From contig CAWIVY010000009.1 of NCBI GenBank assembly GCA_963839615.1, positions 124,001-188,000 of the forward strand: a stretch of 64,000 nt of DNA, read 5' to 3'. The notes beneath the pieces are model-generated. The model saw only the letters and a program-made list of their open reading frames with translations, was not told where the DNA came from and did not search any database. Origin of the DNA: DASQMT01 sp963839615. Lineage in GTDB: Bacteria; Actinomycetota; Thermoleophilia; Solirubrobacterales; Solirubrobacteraceae. This document shows, in pieces, positions 30,046-39,367 of the stretch (within the stretch, counting starts at the first letter, position 1; each line of letters opens with the position of its first letter). Position numbers and translations under genes: made by a program.

Positions 30046-30960
30046 GTGACCCTGCTGGTCCTACTCCTCCTGGCGACGGCGATCGCCGCGGCGGTCGCGC
30101 TGCTCACCCTGCGCTGGTCGCGCTCGGCGGCGCGGACGGCGCCGCCGGCGCTCGAGCCCGCTCGCAGGGCCGGCGCGGCGATCCGGCGCCATCCGGGCGG
30201 GGGCTCCGCGCTGGCCAAGCGACTGGATCCGGAGGCCGCGACCGGGCTGGCGCTCACGCTCGCGCTCGCCGTCAGCGTGGGAGGAGGTGTGCTGTTCGCG
30301 GTGCTCGCATACCTCGTCCGCGCCGACGACGATCTGGTTCGCCTGGACAACAGCGTGGCGAGCTGGGGCGACCGGCACGCGTCGGCGTTCTCGATCGACG
30401 GCCTGAACGCCGTCACGCACCTGGGGGAGCCGATGGTCGTCATCTGGCTGGCGGTCGTCCTGGCGCTCGTCGAGACAGTGAGGACCCGGAGCCGGTGGGT
30501 CGCGCCCTTCCTGCTCATCGTCCTCGTCGGGAACGGCATCCTCACGACCTCGGTCAAGGCGCTCGCCGATCGCGTGCGCCCGGAGCTCAACCCAGTAGCC
30601 GAGACACTCGGGCCCTCGTTCCCGAGCGGCCACTCCTCGTGGGCGGCCGCGTTCTTCGCGGCGGCGGCGCTGCTGCTCTGCCGTGGCCGGAGTCGCCGCG
30701 CACGGGCGGCGATCGCCGGCCTGGCGGCCGGCCTCGCCGTGACGGTGGCGGGAAGCCGCGTGCTGCTCGGCGTGCACTGGCTGAGCGACGTGATCGCCGG
30801 CCTGGCGCTCGGCTCGGCCTGGTTCGCGATCTGCGCGATCGCCTTCGGTGGCCGCCTGCTGCGGTTCGGCGCGGCGGCGGAGGAGGCTTCCCGGGTGGCG
30901 AAGACCGGGGACACGGGCGCCGCGCGTCCGCAGGCGTCGTCGGCACGATCGCCGGGCTGA
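30046..30960 (+). CDS. PAP2 family membrane phosphatase
   Basis: This 304-residue protein has about six membrane helices and all three PAP2 motifs: KALADRVRP, PSFPSGHSSWAAAF and SRVLLGVHWLSD. It would dephosphorylate lipid phosphates such as phosphatidic acid or undecaprenyl diphosphate. The GTG at 30046 begins directly at the first hydrophobic segment (TLLVLLLLATAIAAAVALL); an upstream in-frame ATG at 29935 would overlap the divergent gene. The last 40 residues are hydrophilic. Confidence 0.85.
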   Translation: MTLLVLLLLATAIAAAVALLTLRWSRSAARTAPPALEPARRAGAAIRRHPGGGSALAKRLDPEAATGLALTLALAVSVGGGVLFAVLAYLVRADDDLVRLDNSVASWGDRHASAFSIDGLNAVTHLGEPMVVIWLAVVLALVETVRTRSRWVAPFLLIVLVGNGILTTSVKALADRVRPELNPVAETLGPSFPSGHSSWAAAFFAAAALLLCRGRSRRARAAIAGLAAGLAVTVAGSRVLLGVHWLSDVIAGLALGSAWFAICAIAFGGRLLRFGAAAEEASRVAKTGDTGAARPQASSARSPG

Positions 30961-30993
30961 TCGACGCGGGCGGATAGCGGGCAAGAGGTCCGT

Positions 30994-31389
30994 ATGGCCG
31001 ACTACACCAAGCTCAACCTGAAGCAGGACGTGGAGGACATGGCGGTCAAGTTCGACCTGTCGCCGGGGCTCGAGTCGCACTTCGCGCGCAAGCCGCTCGA
31101 GCTGGAGAACTCCGGAGTGAGCCTGTACAAGATCGCGCCGGACTTCCGCACGCCGTTCGGGCATCGCCACGGCGAGCAGGAGGAGGTCTACGTCGTCATC
31201 AGCGGCAGCGCGCGGCTCAAGATCGAGGACGAGGTGCTGGAGCTCGGGCAGTACGACGCGGTACGGATCCCGGGGCCGATGATGCGCGCGCTCGAGGGTG
31301 GCCCGGAGGGCGCGGAGGTGATCGCGTTCGGCGCTCCCAACACCGACAACAAGGACGCCGAGATGGTGCAGGGCTGGTGGAGCGACTGA
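30994..31389 (+). CDS. Cupin-fold protein
   Basis: This 131-residue single-cupin protein has motif 1 GHRHGEQEEVYVVISG, with His, His and Glu in metal-ligand positions, and motif 2 around AVRIPGPMMRALEG, where the usual His is absent. Such proteins range from sugar isomerases to sensors; nothing here decides between them. It follows the PAP2 gene by 33 bp on the same strand and is preceded by AGAGGTC, a modest ribosome site. Confidence 0.8.
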   Translation: MADYTKLNLKQDVEDMAVKFDLSPGLESHFARKPLELENSGVSLYKIAPDFRTPFGHRHGEQEEVYVVISGSARLKIEDEVLELGQYDAVRIPGPMMRALEGGPEGAEVIAFGAPNTDNKDAEMVQGWWSD

Positions 31390-31396
31390 GCGCGGC

Positions 31397-32260
31397 TCAG
31401 CGCGCGGGCGCGCAGGGGATCGTGCCCGAGTCGTAGACGCGCCCGCGCGCGTCGACCTGGCTGAAGTCGAGCGCGCCGGTGCGCAGCACGAGCCGCGTCG
31501 CCGTCGGCACTCCGGTCTCCACCGACGCGACCTCGTGGCGCTGCGTCCCCTGCCCGCGCAGCTCGTGGCCGCCAGCGCCGGAGACCAGCACGTGGACCCC
31601 GTCGATCGGCGCGAGCCTGCCGTAGAGGTGGTTGTGGCCGACGAGGTTCACCGCGGTGCGCCCGGCGAGCGCGGACCAGATCGGCGCCTGGTCGGGGTTG
31701 TCGCCGTGCTCGTCGTCGGCGACCGCATACCGGCCGCGATGGGCGACGGCGAGCCGGCAGGTGCCCGGATGGCGCGCCACCTGCCGGCGCACCCAGCTCG
31801 CCTCGGACTCCGGATCGGACTCCGACGAGTAGGCGAGGATCTGCCAGCCGGAGTCGTCCAGGTGCGCGCGGTGCAGCGCGCGCTCGCGCCCGAGCCCGCC
31901 CGCGTCCTTCCAGTACGGGAAGTAGCCCTCGAAGCGCCGCTTGAACTCATGGTTCCCGATCACCGGGTCCGTCCGGCCGGCGAGCGCGCCATAGAGCGGC
32001 TCGTAGTGGCGCCGCATGGCCGCGGCGCCGCCCCGCTCGTAGACGTCGCCGAGGTACACGAACCGTCCGGGCTTCCGGTCGCGCACGTAGCGCGCGAGCC
32101 GCCGTGCCCGGGCGCTGCCGTCGGCTCCGTCGCCGAGCGCCCACACGACCGTGCGCTCCGCCGCCGCCCGTGGAGCGCCCGCGTCGCCTTCGGATCCGCC
32201 GTCGCGAAACGCGAGCACGGCGGCGGCGAGGGCGATCAGCGCGAGCGCGACGAGCTTCAC
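31397..32260 (-). CDS. Exported metallophosphoesterase
   Basis: This 287-residue protein has an N-terminal hydrophobic segment (ALALIALAAAVLAF) acting as signal or anchor, then a calcineurin-like phosphoesterase domain: WALGDGADG, YLGDVYERG, VIGNHEF, LAVAHRGRY and LVGHNHLYGR. These supply the usual two-metal ligands. It resembles the purple acid phosphatase/alkaline phosphatase D superfamily and should act outside the membrane on phosphate esters. GTG start, 10 bp after the bcp stop, so probably one transcript. Confidence 0.82.
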   Translation of the reverse strand: MKLVALALIALAAAVLAFRDGGSEGDAGAPRAAAERTVVWALGDGADGSARARRLARYVRDRKPGRFVYLGDVYERGGAAAMRRHYEPLYGALAGRTDPVIGNHEFKRRFEGYFPYWKDAGGLGRERALHRAHLDDSGWQILAYSSESDPESEASWVRRQVARHPGTCRLAVAHRGRYAVADDEHGDNPDQAPIWSALAGRTAVNLVGHNHLYGRLAPIDGVHVLVSGAGGHELRGQGTQRHEVASVETGVPTATRLVLRTGALDFSQVDARGRVYDSGTIPCAPAR

Positions 32261-32270
32261 CGGATCCCTG

Positions 32271-32753
32271 TCACCCGCTCTTCCCGGCGACGCCCAGCTC
32301 AGCGAGGACCGCGAGCACAGCTTCGTCGTGCGTCTTCGGCGAGACCTTCGGGATCACGTGGCGCACGACCCCCTGCTCGTCGATCACGAACGTCGCCCGC
32401 AGCGCGCCCCAGAACGTCCGGCCGTACATCTCCTTCTCCGCCCAGACGCCGTACAGGTCGCAGACGGCGTGGTCCTCGTCGGCCAGCAGGCGGAAGTTGA
32501 GCGACTGCTTGTCGGCGAACTTCTTGACCGCCTTGACGGGATCGGGGGAGACGCCGAGCACGACGGCGCCGGCGGCCTCGTATTCGTCGCGATGGTCGCG
32601 TACCCCGCAGGCCTGGGTCGTGCATCCGGGCGTGTCGGCCTTCGGATAGAAGTAGAGGACGACGGGGCTGCCGCGGAACTCGGACAGCGAGACGTCCTCG
32701 CCCTCCTGGTCGGGGAGCGTGAAGTCGGGAGCGGTGGTGCCTTCTTCGATCAT
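32271..32753 (-). CDS. bcp: Thioredoxin-dependent peroxiredoxin (Bcp/PrxQ)
   Basis: This 160-residue peroxiredoxin reduces hydrogen peroxide and organic peroxides. The motif TPGCTTQACGVRD gives the peroxidatic C44 and resolving C49, the PrxQ spacing of four residues. The N-terminal TAPDFTLPDQEG and FYPKADTPG segments are family-typical. The ATG at 32753 is the first start in front of them. It heads a small minus-strand unit with the phosphoesterase. Confidence 0.93.
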   Translation of the reverse strand: MIEEGTTAPDFTLPDQEGEDVSLSEFRGSPVVLYFYPKADTPGCTTQACGVRDHRDEYEAAGAVVLGVSPDPVKAVKKFADKQSLNFRLLADEDHAVCDLYGVWAEKEMYGRTFWGALRATFVIDEQGVVRHVIPKVSPKTHDEAVLAVLAELGVAGKSG

Positions 32754-32848
32754 GACCCGGAGGGTACGAGGCCGTCTCGTCGGGGGGGTGACGGGATCAG
32801 CCCTTGGGTGGGTATCGCGCCATGCTCGTCCCGGGCGAGGATGCGCTC

Positions 32849-32868
32849 GGCGGGAAGGGCTTCCCGCC
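32849..32868 (+). promoter_or_regulatory. Hairpin in the leader of the protease gene
   Basis: GGCGGGAAG and CTTCCCGCC (32849-32857 and 32860-32868) pair perfectly around two bases. A C-run and CACACACA follow, then AAAGGAG (32884-32890) and the protease ATG at 32899. A 5' mRNA-stabilising hairpin next to an unstructured ribosome site is a reasonable reading. No promoter boxes are clear. Confidence 0.45.
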
Positions 32869-32898
32869 GCCCCCCACACACACAAAGGAGTTCGCACG

Positions 32899-34209
32899 AT
32901 GCGAGCATTCCGCAGACGGACCCTCTGGCCGGCGCTGGTCGCAGCGTTCGCCGTCACAAGCTTCGCCGGTTCCGCGCAGGCCGCCGTCGGCCCGCCCGCT
33001 CCCGATGCCGGCATAGCCAAGAAGGGACAGGAGGCTGCGCCGGCGCTCACCGGAATCGAGGCCGAGCAGCTGAAGAGTCAGCAGCTCCTGCTTCCGATCG
33101 CCAACAAGCTCGCCACCCAGTCGCGCTCGGTTTCGTCGGACATCGCAGGCGTCAGCATCGATCCCGAGCGCGGGACGGTGCACGTCTACCGCAAGGACCC
33201 CAGCATTCCGCTGGGCATCAGGATCCCGGCCGGCGTCAACATCGAGCTCCACGAGGCCAAGTTCAGCCGCACGGAGATGAACGCCGCGGGCAAGCGCCTG
33301 CGCGCCGACGCGAAGCTGCTCGGCGAGCAGAAGGTGAGCGTCGCTGCGGTGGGCCCCGCGCTCGACGGCTCCGGCCTCACCGTGTCGGTGGTCGCCCCGG
33401 AGAAGGGTCAGGTCGAACAGGCCTCCGAGCTGCTGAAGGGGCGCTACGGCGATCTCGTCGGCAACGTCAGCGCGGTCGACCAGCAGACGTCCGAGAAGCA
33501 GCTGTTCTTCGGCGGCTTCCGCTTCAACGACTTCTCCCCGTGGTACGGCGGTGACCGGATCCGTTCGAGCGGCGGCGGCTGCAGCACCGGCTTCGCGGCC
33601 AACTACAACGGCGCTCCGGCGATGCTGACCGCCGCGCACTGCGGCGGCGTGGGGACCACGTTCTCCAACGGCCCGCGCAGCAACAACACGTTCAACGTGA
33701 TGGGCAACGCCGTGTACAGCAACGCCGGCACGGACGTGGCCGCGATCGGCGTCACGGGCGCGTCGCGGTACATCAACGTCGGATCGGCCCTGAGCCCGAC
33801 GCAGCTCTACGTCGGCAGCTGGAGCAGCCCGATCGTCGGCCAGTACCTGTGCCAGTCCGGCTCGTACACCGGCGAGACCTGCGGCCTCCGCGTGGTCGAC
33901 ACCGCGCAGAACGTGTGCCGCAGCTGGTTCCTGTGGTGGTGCACGAGCTGGCAGGGGCCGCTCGCCGATGTCATCAACTCGGCCGGCTCGGGCAGCTACG
34001 CCGCCGGTCACGGTGACAGCGGCGGCCCGGTCTACCTGCGCACGGGCACGGGCGGCACCGCCAAGGGCCTCGTCCACGGCCAGTTGACGCCGAACGCGCA
34101 CGCGGCCTACCCGGCGTACTTCCCGGACACCATGTGGTGCCCGGCGCCCGAGGGCTGGAGCCAGCGCTGCGCCTCCGGCTTCTCGTTCGCGCACATGCCG
34201 GGCTACTAG
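32899..34209 (+). CDS. Secreted S1-family serine protease with propeptide
   Basis: This 436-residue protein has a signal peptide (RRR, a hydrophobic core, AQA near residue 28). A propeptide of about 180 residues follows, then a chymotrypsin-fold domain from about residue 200. The catalytic triad is H247 (LTAAHCGG), D279 (GTDVAAIGV) and S374 (GHGDSGGPVY). Eight cysteines in the mature part could form disulfides. The layout resembles alpha-lytic protease/streptogrisin proteins, made as self-cleaving precursors. Strong ribosome site AAAGGAG nine bases before ATG. A rho-independent terminator follows. Confidence 0.88.
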   Translation: MRAFRRRTLWPALVAAFAVTSFAGSAQAAVGPPAPDAGIAKKGQEAAPALTGIEAEQLKSQQLLLPIANKLATQSRSVSSDIAGVSIDPERGTVHVYRKDPSIPLGIRIPAGVNIELHEAKFSRTEMNAAGKRLRADAKLLGEQKVSVAAVGPALDGSGLTVSVVAPEKGQVEQASELLKGRYGDLVGNVSAVDQQTSEKQLFFGGFRFNDFSPWYGGDRIRSSGGGCSTGFAANYNGAPAMLTAAHCGGVGTTFSNGPRSNNTFNVMGNAVYSNAGTDVAAIGVTGASRYINVGSALSPTQLYVGSWSSPIVGQYLCQSGSYTGETCGLRVVDTAQNVCRSWFLWWCTSWQGPLADVINSAGSGSYAAGHGDSGGPVYLRTGTGGTAKGLVHGQLTPNAHAAYPAYFPDTMWCPAPEGWSQRCASGFSFAHMPGY

Positions 34210-34232
34210 CCTCGGCAGCATCGACGCGGTTC

Positions 34233-34270
34233 GGCGGCGGCGGGTCTCGACCCGCCGCCGCCTTTCGTTG
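34233..34270 (+). terminator. Rho-independent terminator after the protease gene
   Basis: A 14-bp perfect GC stem (34233-34246 paired with 34249-34262, 2-base loop) is followed by TTTCGTTG. It starts 24 bp after the protease stop. It isolates the protease from the GntR gene, whose operators begin 20 bp beyond it. Confidence 0.85.
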
Positions 34271-34281
34271 TGAGCGGACAT

Positions 34282-34317
34282 CTGGTACAACCAGTTCTCC
34301 CAACTGGTCCTACCAGT
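34282..34317 (+). promoter_or_regulatory. Twin FadR-like operators overlapping the GntR start
   Basis: Site 1 is CTGGTACAACCAG (34282-34294), arms CTGGT/ACCAG with a 3-base spacer. Site 2 is ACTGGTCCTACCAGT (34303-34317), arms ACTGGT/ACCAGT, same spacer. Centres are 22 bp apart, about two helical turns. Site 2 is close to the known E. coli FadR consensus AACTGGTCNGACCAGTT. It covers the first two bases of the GTG start. Autoregulation of the GntR-desaturase operon is inferred. Confidence 0.7.
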
Positions 34318-34975
34318 GCTTCTGTCCGATCGCATCCACGCCGGCCTGCGCGCCGACATCCTCTCCGGCGCGCTCGCGCCGGGCGCCGCCGTGCCGTCCG
34401 AGCGGCGCCTCTCCGAGCAGCTCGGGGCCGGCCGGCACGCCGTTCGCGAGGCGCTCAAGCGGCTGCAGGAAGCGGGCCTGATCCGGATCAGCCACGGTGG
34501 CGCGACGCGGGTCCGCGACTGGCGCCACGACGGCGGGCTCGACCTCCTGCTCGCGCTCGCCGCGCAGGGCGAGGCACCGCCGGAGCTCGAGCTCGAGCGC
34601 GCGGCGCTCGAGCTGCGCGCGTGCATCGGCGCCGACGCCGCCCGGCGCTGCGCCGAGCGCGCGAGCGCGGCGCAGCGGGCGGCGATCGGCGCGCGCGCGG
34701 AGGCGCTCGCGGCGACCGCCGCGCCGGACGCCCGCAACGCGGAGTACGAGCGCTTCTGGGACCTCGTCGTCGACGGCGCCGGCAACGTCGCCTACCGGCT
34801 CGCGCTCAACACGCTGGTCGGCAGGCAGCACGTGCTGGTGCTCGACGCGGAGCGCGTGCGGGCCGAGCTCGACGACCCGGCCGCGATCCGGGCGCTCGCG
34901 GCGGCGATCGCGGCGCGCGAGCCGGCGAGCGCCCGCGGCATCGCCGCCGAGCTGCTGGAGCGCTCGATCGCATGA
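34316..34975 (+). CDS. GntR-family regulator, FadR-like
   Basis: This 219-residue regulator has an N-terminal winged helix (LSDRIHAGLRADILSGALAPGAAVPSERRLSEQLGAGRHAVREALKRLQEAGLI, by position 3-57). A C-terminal all-helical effector domain of about 150 residues follows. The layout matches the FadR branch of GntR proteins; the effector is unknown but an acyl-CoA is plausible given the operator and the coupled hydroxylase gene. The helix-turn-helix begins right after the GTG at 34316, so a later start is unlikely. Because operator 2 overlaps this start, the mRNA may be leaderless. Its stop overlaps the next ATG. Confidence 0.85.
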   Translation: MLLSDRIHAGLRADILSGALAPGAAVPSERRLSEQLGAGRHAVREALKRLQEAGLIRISHGGATRVRDWRHDGGLDLLLALAAQGEAPPELELERAALELRACIGADAARRCAERASAAQRAAIGARAEALAATAAPDARNAEYERFWDLVVDGAGNVAYRLALNTLVGRQHVLVLDAERVRAELDDPAAIRALAAAIAAREPASARGIAAELLERSIA

Positions 34976-35805
34976 CCGAGGTCCTCTACTACGCGATCCC
35001 GTTCTTCGTGCTGCTGCTCGTCGTCGAGGGGCTCACCTACCGCAACCTGCAGAGCGAAGGCCTCGTCGGCTACGAGCTGCGCGACACGCGCACGAGCCTC
35101 GCGATGGGGCTGGGCAACGTCACGGTCAACGTCGTCTGGAAGCTCGCCGTCGTCGCGATCTACGCCGCGCTGTACGAGCTGACGCCGCTGCGGCTGGACC
35201 CGGGCGACTGGTGGGTCTGGGTGCTGCTGTTCTTCGCCGACGACCTCGCCTACTACGTCTTCCATCGCGTCAGCCACGAGAGCCGCGTGTTCTGGGCGAG
35301 CCACGTCGTCCACCACTCCTCCCAGCACTACAACCTCTCGACGGCGCTGCGCCAGACGTGGGTGCCGATGACCTACCTGCCGTTCTGGCTGCCGCTGCTG
35401 CTGCTCGGCTTCGCGCCCTGGATGGTGCTGCTCGCGCAGAGCTGGAGCCTGATCTACCAGTTCTGGCTCCACACGGAGCGGATCGGGAGGCTTCCGCGGC
35501 CGCTGGAGGCGATGCTCAACACGCCCTCGCACCATCGCGTGCACCACGGGGCGAACGAGCAGTACCTCGACCGCAACTACGGCGGGATCCTCGTCATCTG
35601 GGATCGCCTCTTCGGGAGCTTCGAGCCCGAGTCCGAGCGGGTCCGCTACGGGCTGACGACGAACCTGGAGACGTTCAACCCGTTCGCGGTGGCCTTCCAC
35701 GAGTACGCGGCGCTGGGCCGCGACCTGCGCGCCGCGCCGTCGTGGCGCGTGCGCTGGAGCCTGCTCCTGCGCGGCCCCGGCTACCGGCCGCCGCCGCCTA
35801 CTTGA
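34972..35805 (+). CDS. Fatty acid hydroxylase/sterol desaturase family membrane enzyme
   Basis: This 277-residue protein has four to five hydrophobic segments. Its histidine-rich di-iron motifs are HRVSH (H98, H102), HVVHH (H111, H114, H115) and HHRVHH (H187/188, H191, H192). Family members hydroxylate or desaturate lipids or carotenoids with O2. The ATGA overlap with the GntR gene means co-translation and probable control by that regulator. The substrate could be a fatty acyl chain, a carotenoid or a hopanoid; context favours an acyl lipid. Its end overlaps the convergent Fpg gene by 8 bp. Confidence 0.87.
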   Translation: MTEVLYYAIPFFVLLLVVEGLTYRNLQSEGLVGYELRDTRTSLAMGLGNVTVNVVWKLAVVAIYAALYELTPLRLDPGDWWVWVLLFFADDLAYYVFHRVSHESRVFWASHVVHHSSQHYNLSTALRQTWVPMTYLPFWLPLLLLGFAPWMVLLAQSWSLIYQFWLHTERIGRLPRPLEAMLNTPSHHRVHHGANEQYLDRNYGGILVIWDRLFGSFEPESERVRYGLTTNLETFNPFAVAFHEYAALGRDLRAAPSWRVRWSLLLRGPGYRPPPPT

Positions 35806-36640
35806 GCAGGCGCGAGAGCCGGCGGTCCTTGAGCACGCGCCCCTCGGTCTGGTCGCGCGGGCAGTAGCTCATCACGTAGTCCTCGTAGAAGACCGCTTCC
35901 AGCACCGTCCCGCACTGCGGGCACGGCTCGCCCTGATGGGCGTGCACCCGCGTCGGCTTGGGGAACTTCTCCGGCAGCGGGATCTCGACCTGCTCCTCGT
36001 AGACGTCGATCACGCGGCCCAGCTCGGAGACCATCGCGGCGCGGAGCGCCTCGGCCTCGTCCTCGGAGAGGTCGTCGCCGCGCTTGAACGGCGAGAGCCG
36101 CGCCACGTTGAGGATCTCGTCGACCCAGGTGCGGCCGATCCCGGTGACCACCTGCTGGTCGCGCAGCAGCGTGTGCAGCGGCCGCGGCGCTTCGAGCAGC
36201 TCACGCAGCGGCGGCGGGTCGGGCCAGGCCTCGGGCCCGAGGCTCGCGAGCGAGTCGTCGGCGTCGACGTCCTCGGCCCGCAGCACCTTCACCCAGGCAG
36301 CCTGCTTCGTGCCGAACTCGCGCACGCGCAGCTCGCGGTCGCCGGGCAGCCGCAACAGCAAGCGCGAGGTCCGGTCGCGCAGCGAGGCGCGCTTGGGATG
36401 CAGCTGCAGGCGGCCGGCCGACATCAGGTGCGTCAGGAGCACGAGGTCGCCGAGCTCGAGCAGCAGCAGCTTCCCGCGCCGCCGCACGCCGGTGAAGGCA
36501 CGCCCGTCGAGCGCGCTCAGAGGCGGGTCGAACGTCTTCAGCGCGTTGATGCCGGGCGCGAGCGCGGACTCGATCGTCTCGCCCGGGAGAACCGCGTCGA
36601 GCCGGCGCGCGACGATCTCCATCTCGGGCAGCTCGGGCAC
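35798..36640 (-). CDS. Fpg/Nei-family DNA glycosylase
   Basis: This 280-residue base-excision repair enzyme would remove oxidised bases. The N-terminus after the start Met is PELPEMEIVARRL, with the catalytic Pro and Glu at positions 2 and 3 of the precursor; GTG at 36640 is therefore certain. The helix-two-turn-helix region (VVTGIGRTWVDEILNVARLSPF) is present. The C-terminal zinc finger is odd: C240, C243 and C260 are there but the fourth ligand is D263 (CPRDQ instead of CPxCQ). Whether it prefers 8-oxoguanine or pyrimidine lesions is unclear. Confidence 0.9.
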   Translation of the reverse strand: MPELPEMEIVARRLDAVLPGETIESALAPGINALKTFDPPLSALDGRAFTGVRRRGKLLLLELGDLVLLTHLMSAGRLQLHPKRASLRDRTSRLLLRLPGDRELRVREFGTKQAAWVKVLRAEDVDADDSLASLGPEAWPDPPPLRELLEAPRPLHTLLRDQQVVTGIGRTWVDEILNVARLSPFKRGDDLSEDEAEALRAAMVSELGRVIDVYEEQVEIPLPEKFPKPTRVHAHQGEPCPQCGTVLEAVFYEDYVMSYCPRDQTEGRVLKDRRLSRLLK

Positions 36641-36668
36641 GGGTTGAACTCTAGAGTCCTCGAGGACG

Positions 36669-37799
36669 ATGGACGCGTGGGTGCAGCGGGAGGCGAGCGA
36701 GATCGCACGGCGTGCCGTGCGCGAGCTCGACGCGCTCGTGGCCGTCTCCTCTCCGTCGGGCGACATCCACGGGGCCGAGGAGTGCGCGGCGGTGTGCGCC
36801 GCGCTGCTGCCGGCCGACGCCGAGGTCGAGCGGCCGGCCTGCTCCTCGCCCGGCCACGCGCCCGACCTGCTCGCGACGTTGCGCGGCACCGGCAGCCGGC
36901 GGATCCTGCTGCTCGGCCACGTCGACACCGTCGTCGCACACGCCCACCACAAGCCGCTGCGCCACGAGGGCGACCGCCTGCTCGGCTCCGGCGCGGTCGA
37001 CATGAAGGGCGGCGTCGTGCTGGCGATCGGCGCGCTGTGCGCGCTGACGTCGCGGCGTGCCGACTTCGCCGAGGCGGCGCTGCTGCTCGTCTGCGACGAG
37101 GAATGGCGCGCCGCGCCGTTCGCGCACGTCGAGCGCTTCGCCGGCTGGGACGCGTGCCTCTGCTTCGAGGCCGGCGAGCTGACGCCGCACGGCGACGAGG
37201 GCGTGGTCGTGCGGCGCAAGGCGGCGGGCACGATCAAGGTCCTCGCCCGCGGCCGCTCCGCGCACTCGGGCTCGGCGCCGGACCGCGGGCGCAACGCGCT
37301 GCTGGCGCTGGCGGCAGCGGCCCAGGCGGTCGCCGCGCGGCACGCGCCGGACGGCCCGGATCACCTCACGGCGGTGCCGACGGTGATGCACGCCGGCGAG
37401 GCGTTCAACGTCGTGCCGGGCCGCGGCGAGCTCTCGTGCGACCTGCGTGCCGACTCCGACGCGGCGATCCTGGGTGTGCTCGAGACGCTCCCGCGGGACG
37501 TCGGCGGCGTCACGCTCGAGCCGGAGCTGATCCGGCTCTGGCCCGGCATGAGCTCGGAGGCGGCGACCGCGCCGCTGCTCGCCCGCGCGAGCGCTGCGCT
37601 CGGGCGCCCGGTCGTGGGCGTGCGGCGAGGCGGGGCCAGCGACGCGAGCCACTTCGCCCCTTCGATCCCGCTCACCGTCGACGGCCTCGGGCCGCGCGGC
37701 GGCAAGGCGCACAACCCGGGCGAGTTCGTGCTCGCCGACTCGCTGGCCAGCCGCGCCGAGGTCGCGCTCGCGATGATCGACGCCGCGCTCGCGGGCTAG
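36669..37799 (+). CDS. M20-family metallopeptidase
   Basis: This 376-residue two-zinc hydrolase resembles carboxypeptidase G2/ArgE/DapE. Metal ligands and catalytic residues line up as GHVDTV (H84, D86), GSGAVDMKGG (D111) and VCDEEW (E144/E145); further family segments are CFEAGE, RGRSAHSG (dimerisation domain) and GGASDASH. It has no signal peptide. The substrate is unknown; the family includes amino-acid deacylases and dipeptidases. It starts 28 bp from the divergent Fpg gene. Confidence 0.87.
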   Translation: MDAWVQREASEIARRAVRELDALVAVSSPSGDIHGAEECAAVCAALLPADAEVERPACSSPGHAPDLLATLRGTGSRRILLLGHVDTVVAHAHHKPLRHEGDRLLGSGAVDMKGGVVLAIGALCALTSRRADFAEAALLLVCDEEWRAAPFAHVERFAGWDACLCFEAGELTPHGDEGVVVRRKAAGTIKVLARGRSAHSGSAPDRGRNALLALAAAAQAVAARHAPDGPDHLTAVPTVMHAGEAFNVVPGRGELSCDLRADSDAAILGVLETLPRDVGGVTLEPELIRLWPGMSSEAATAPLLARASAALGRPVVGVRRGGASDASHFAPSIPLTVDGLGPRGGKAHNPGEFVLADSLASRAEVALAMIDAALAG

Positions 37800-37810
37800 G
37801 GCCCGGCCCG

Positions 37811-38302
37811 TCAGGGCTGCGGGAGCGTGCTCAGCGCGAGCGACTCCAGTTCGCGCGGGCGCATCAGGGCGAGCAGCTCTCCGCGCCCGCCGCGTACGCG
37901 CAGCGCGGCGACGCCGCCCTTCTTGAAGTCGACCCGCGCGCCGGTGAGATCGAGCACGACCTGCTCGAACGACGGGTTGTGCCCGACGACCAGCACGCGG
38001 TCGCCGTCGTCGTGCGCGGCGAGGAGCTCGCGCACCCCGTCGACGTCGAAGTCCTTGCCGAGCGGGTCGTGCGGCTGCGGTGACACGTTCAGCGGCTCGC
38101 ACGCGTGCGCGGCGGTCGCGGCCGCGCGCACGAGCGGGCTCGTGTAGCAGGCGGAGAACTCCACGCCGAGCCGCGCGAGCGCCTCGCCCGCGGCGGCCGA
38201 CTGGCGCTCGCCGCGCGCGGTCAGCTCACGGTCGAAGTCGGGCTTCGAGTCGTGCGGAACGGCTTCGCCGTGGCGAAGTAGCCAGAGCTGCTGATCGGCC
38301 AT
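37811..38302 (-). CDS. sixA: Phosphohistidine phosphatase SixA-like
   Basis: This 163-residue histidine phosphatase has the RHGEA motif (H11 the phosphate acceptor), YTSPLVRAAATA, and VLVVGHNPSFEQV with the second catalytic histidine. The short length without extra domains is typical of SixA, which removes phosphate from phosphohistidine proteins. It lies 18 bp downstream of a sensor kinase on the same strand, so it could act on that phosphorelay; this is inference. Confidence 0.85.
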   Translation of the reverse strand: MADQQLWLLRHGEAVPHDSKPDFDRELTARGERQSAAAGEALARLGVEFSACYTSPLVRAAATAAHACEPLNVSPQPHDPLGKDFDVDGVRELLAAHDDGDRVLVVGHNPSFEQVVLDLTGARVDFKKGGVAALRVRGGRGELLALMRPRELESLALSTLPQP

Positions 38303-38320
38303 CTGTGCGGAGACTAGCTC

Positions 38321-39363
<1,043 letters not shown>

Positions 39364-39367
<4 letters not shown>

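Noticed and set aside
32884..32901. CACACACAAAGGAG as a microsatellite or phase-variable tract
   Set aside because: Only four CA units; better explained as the unstructured ribosome site region of the protease gene.
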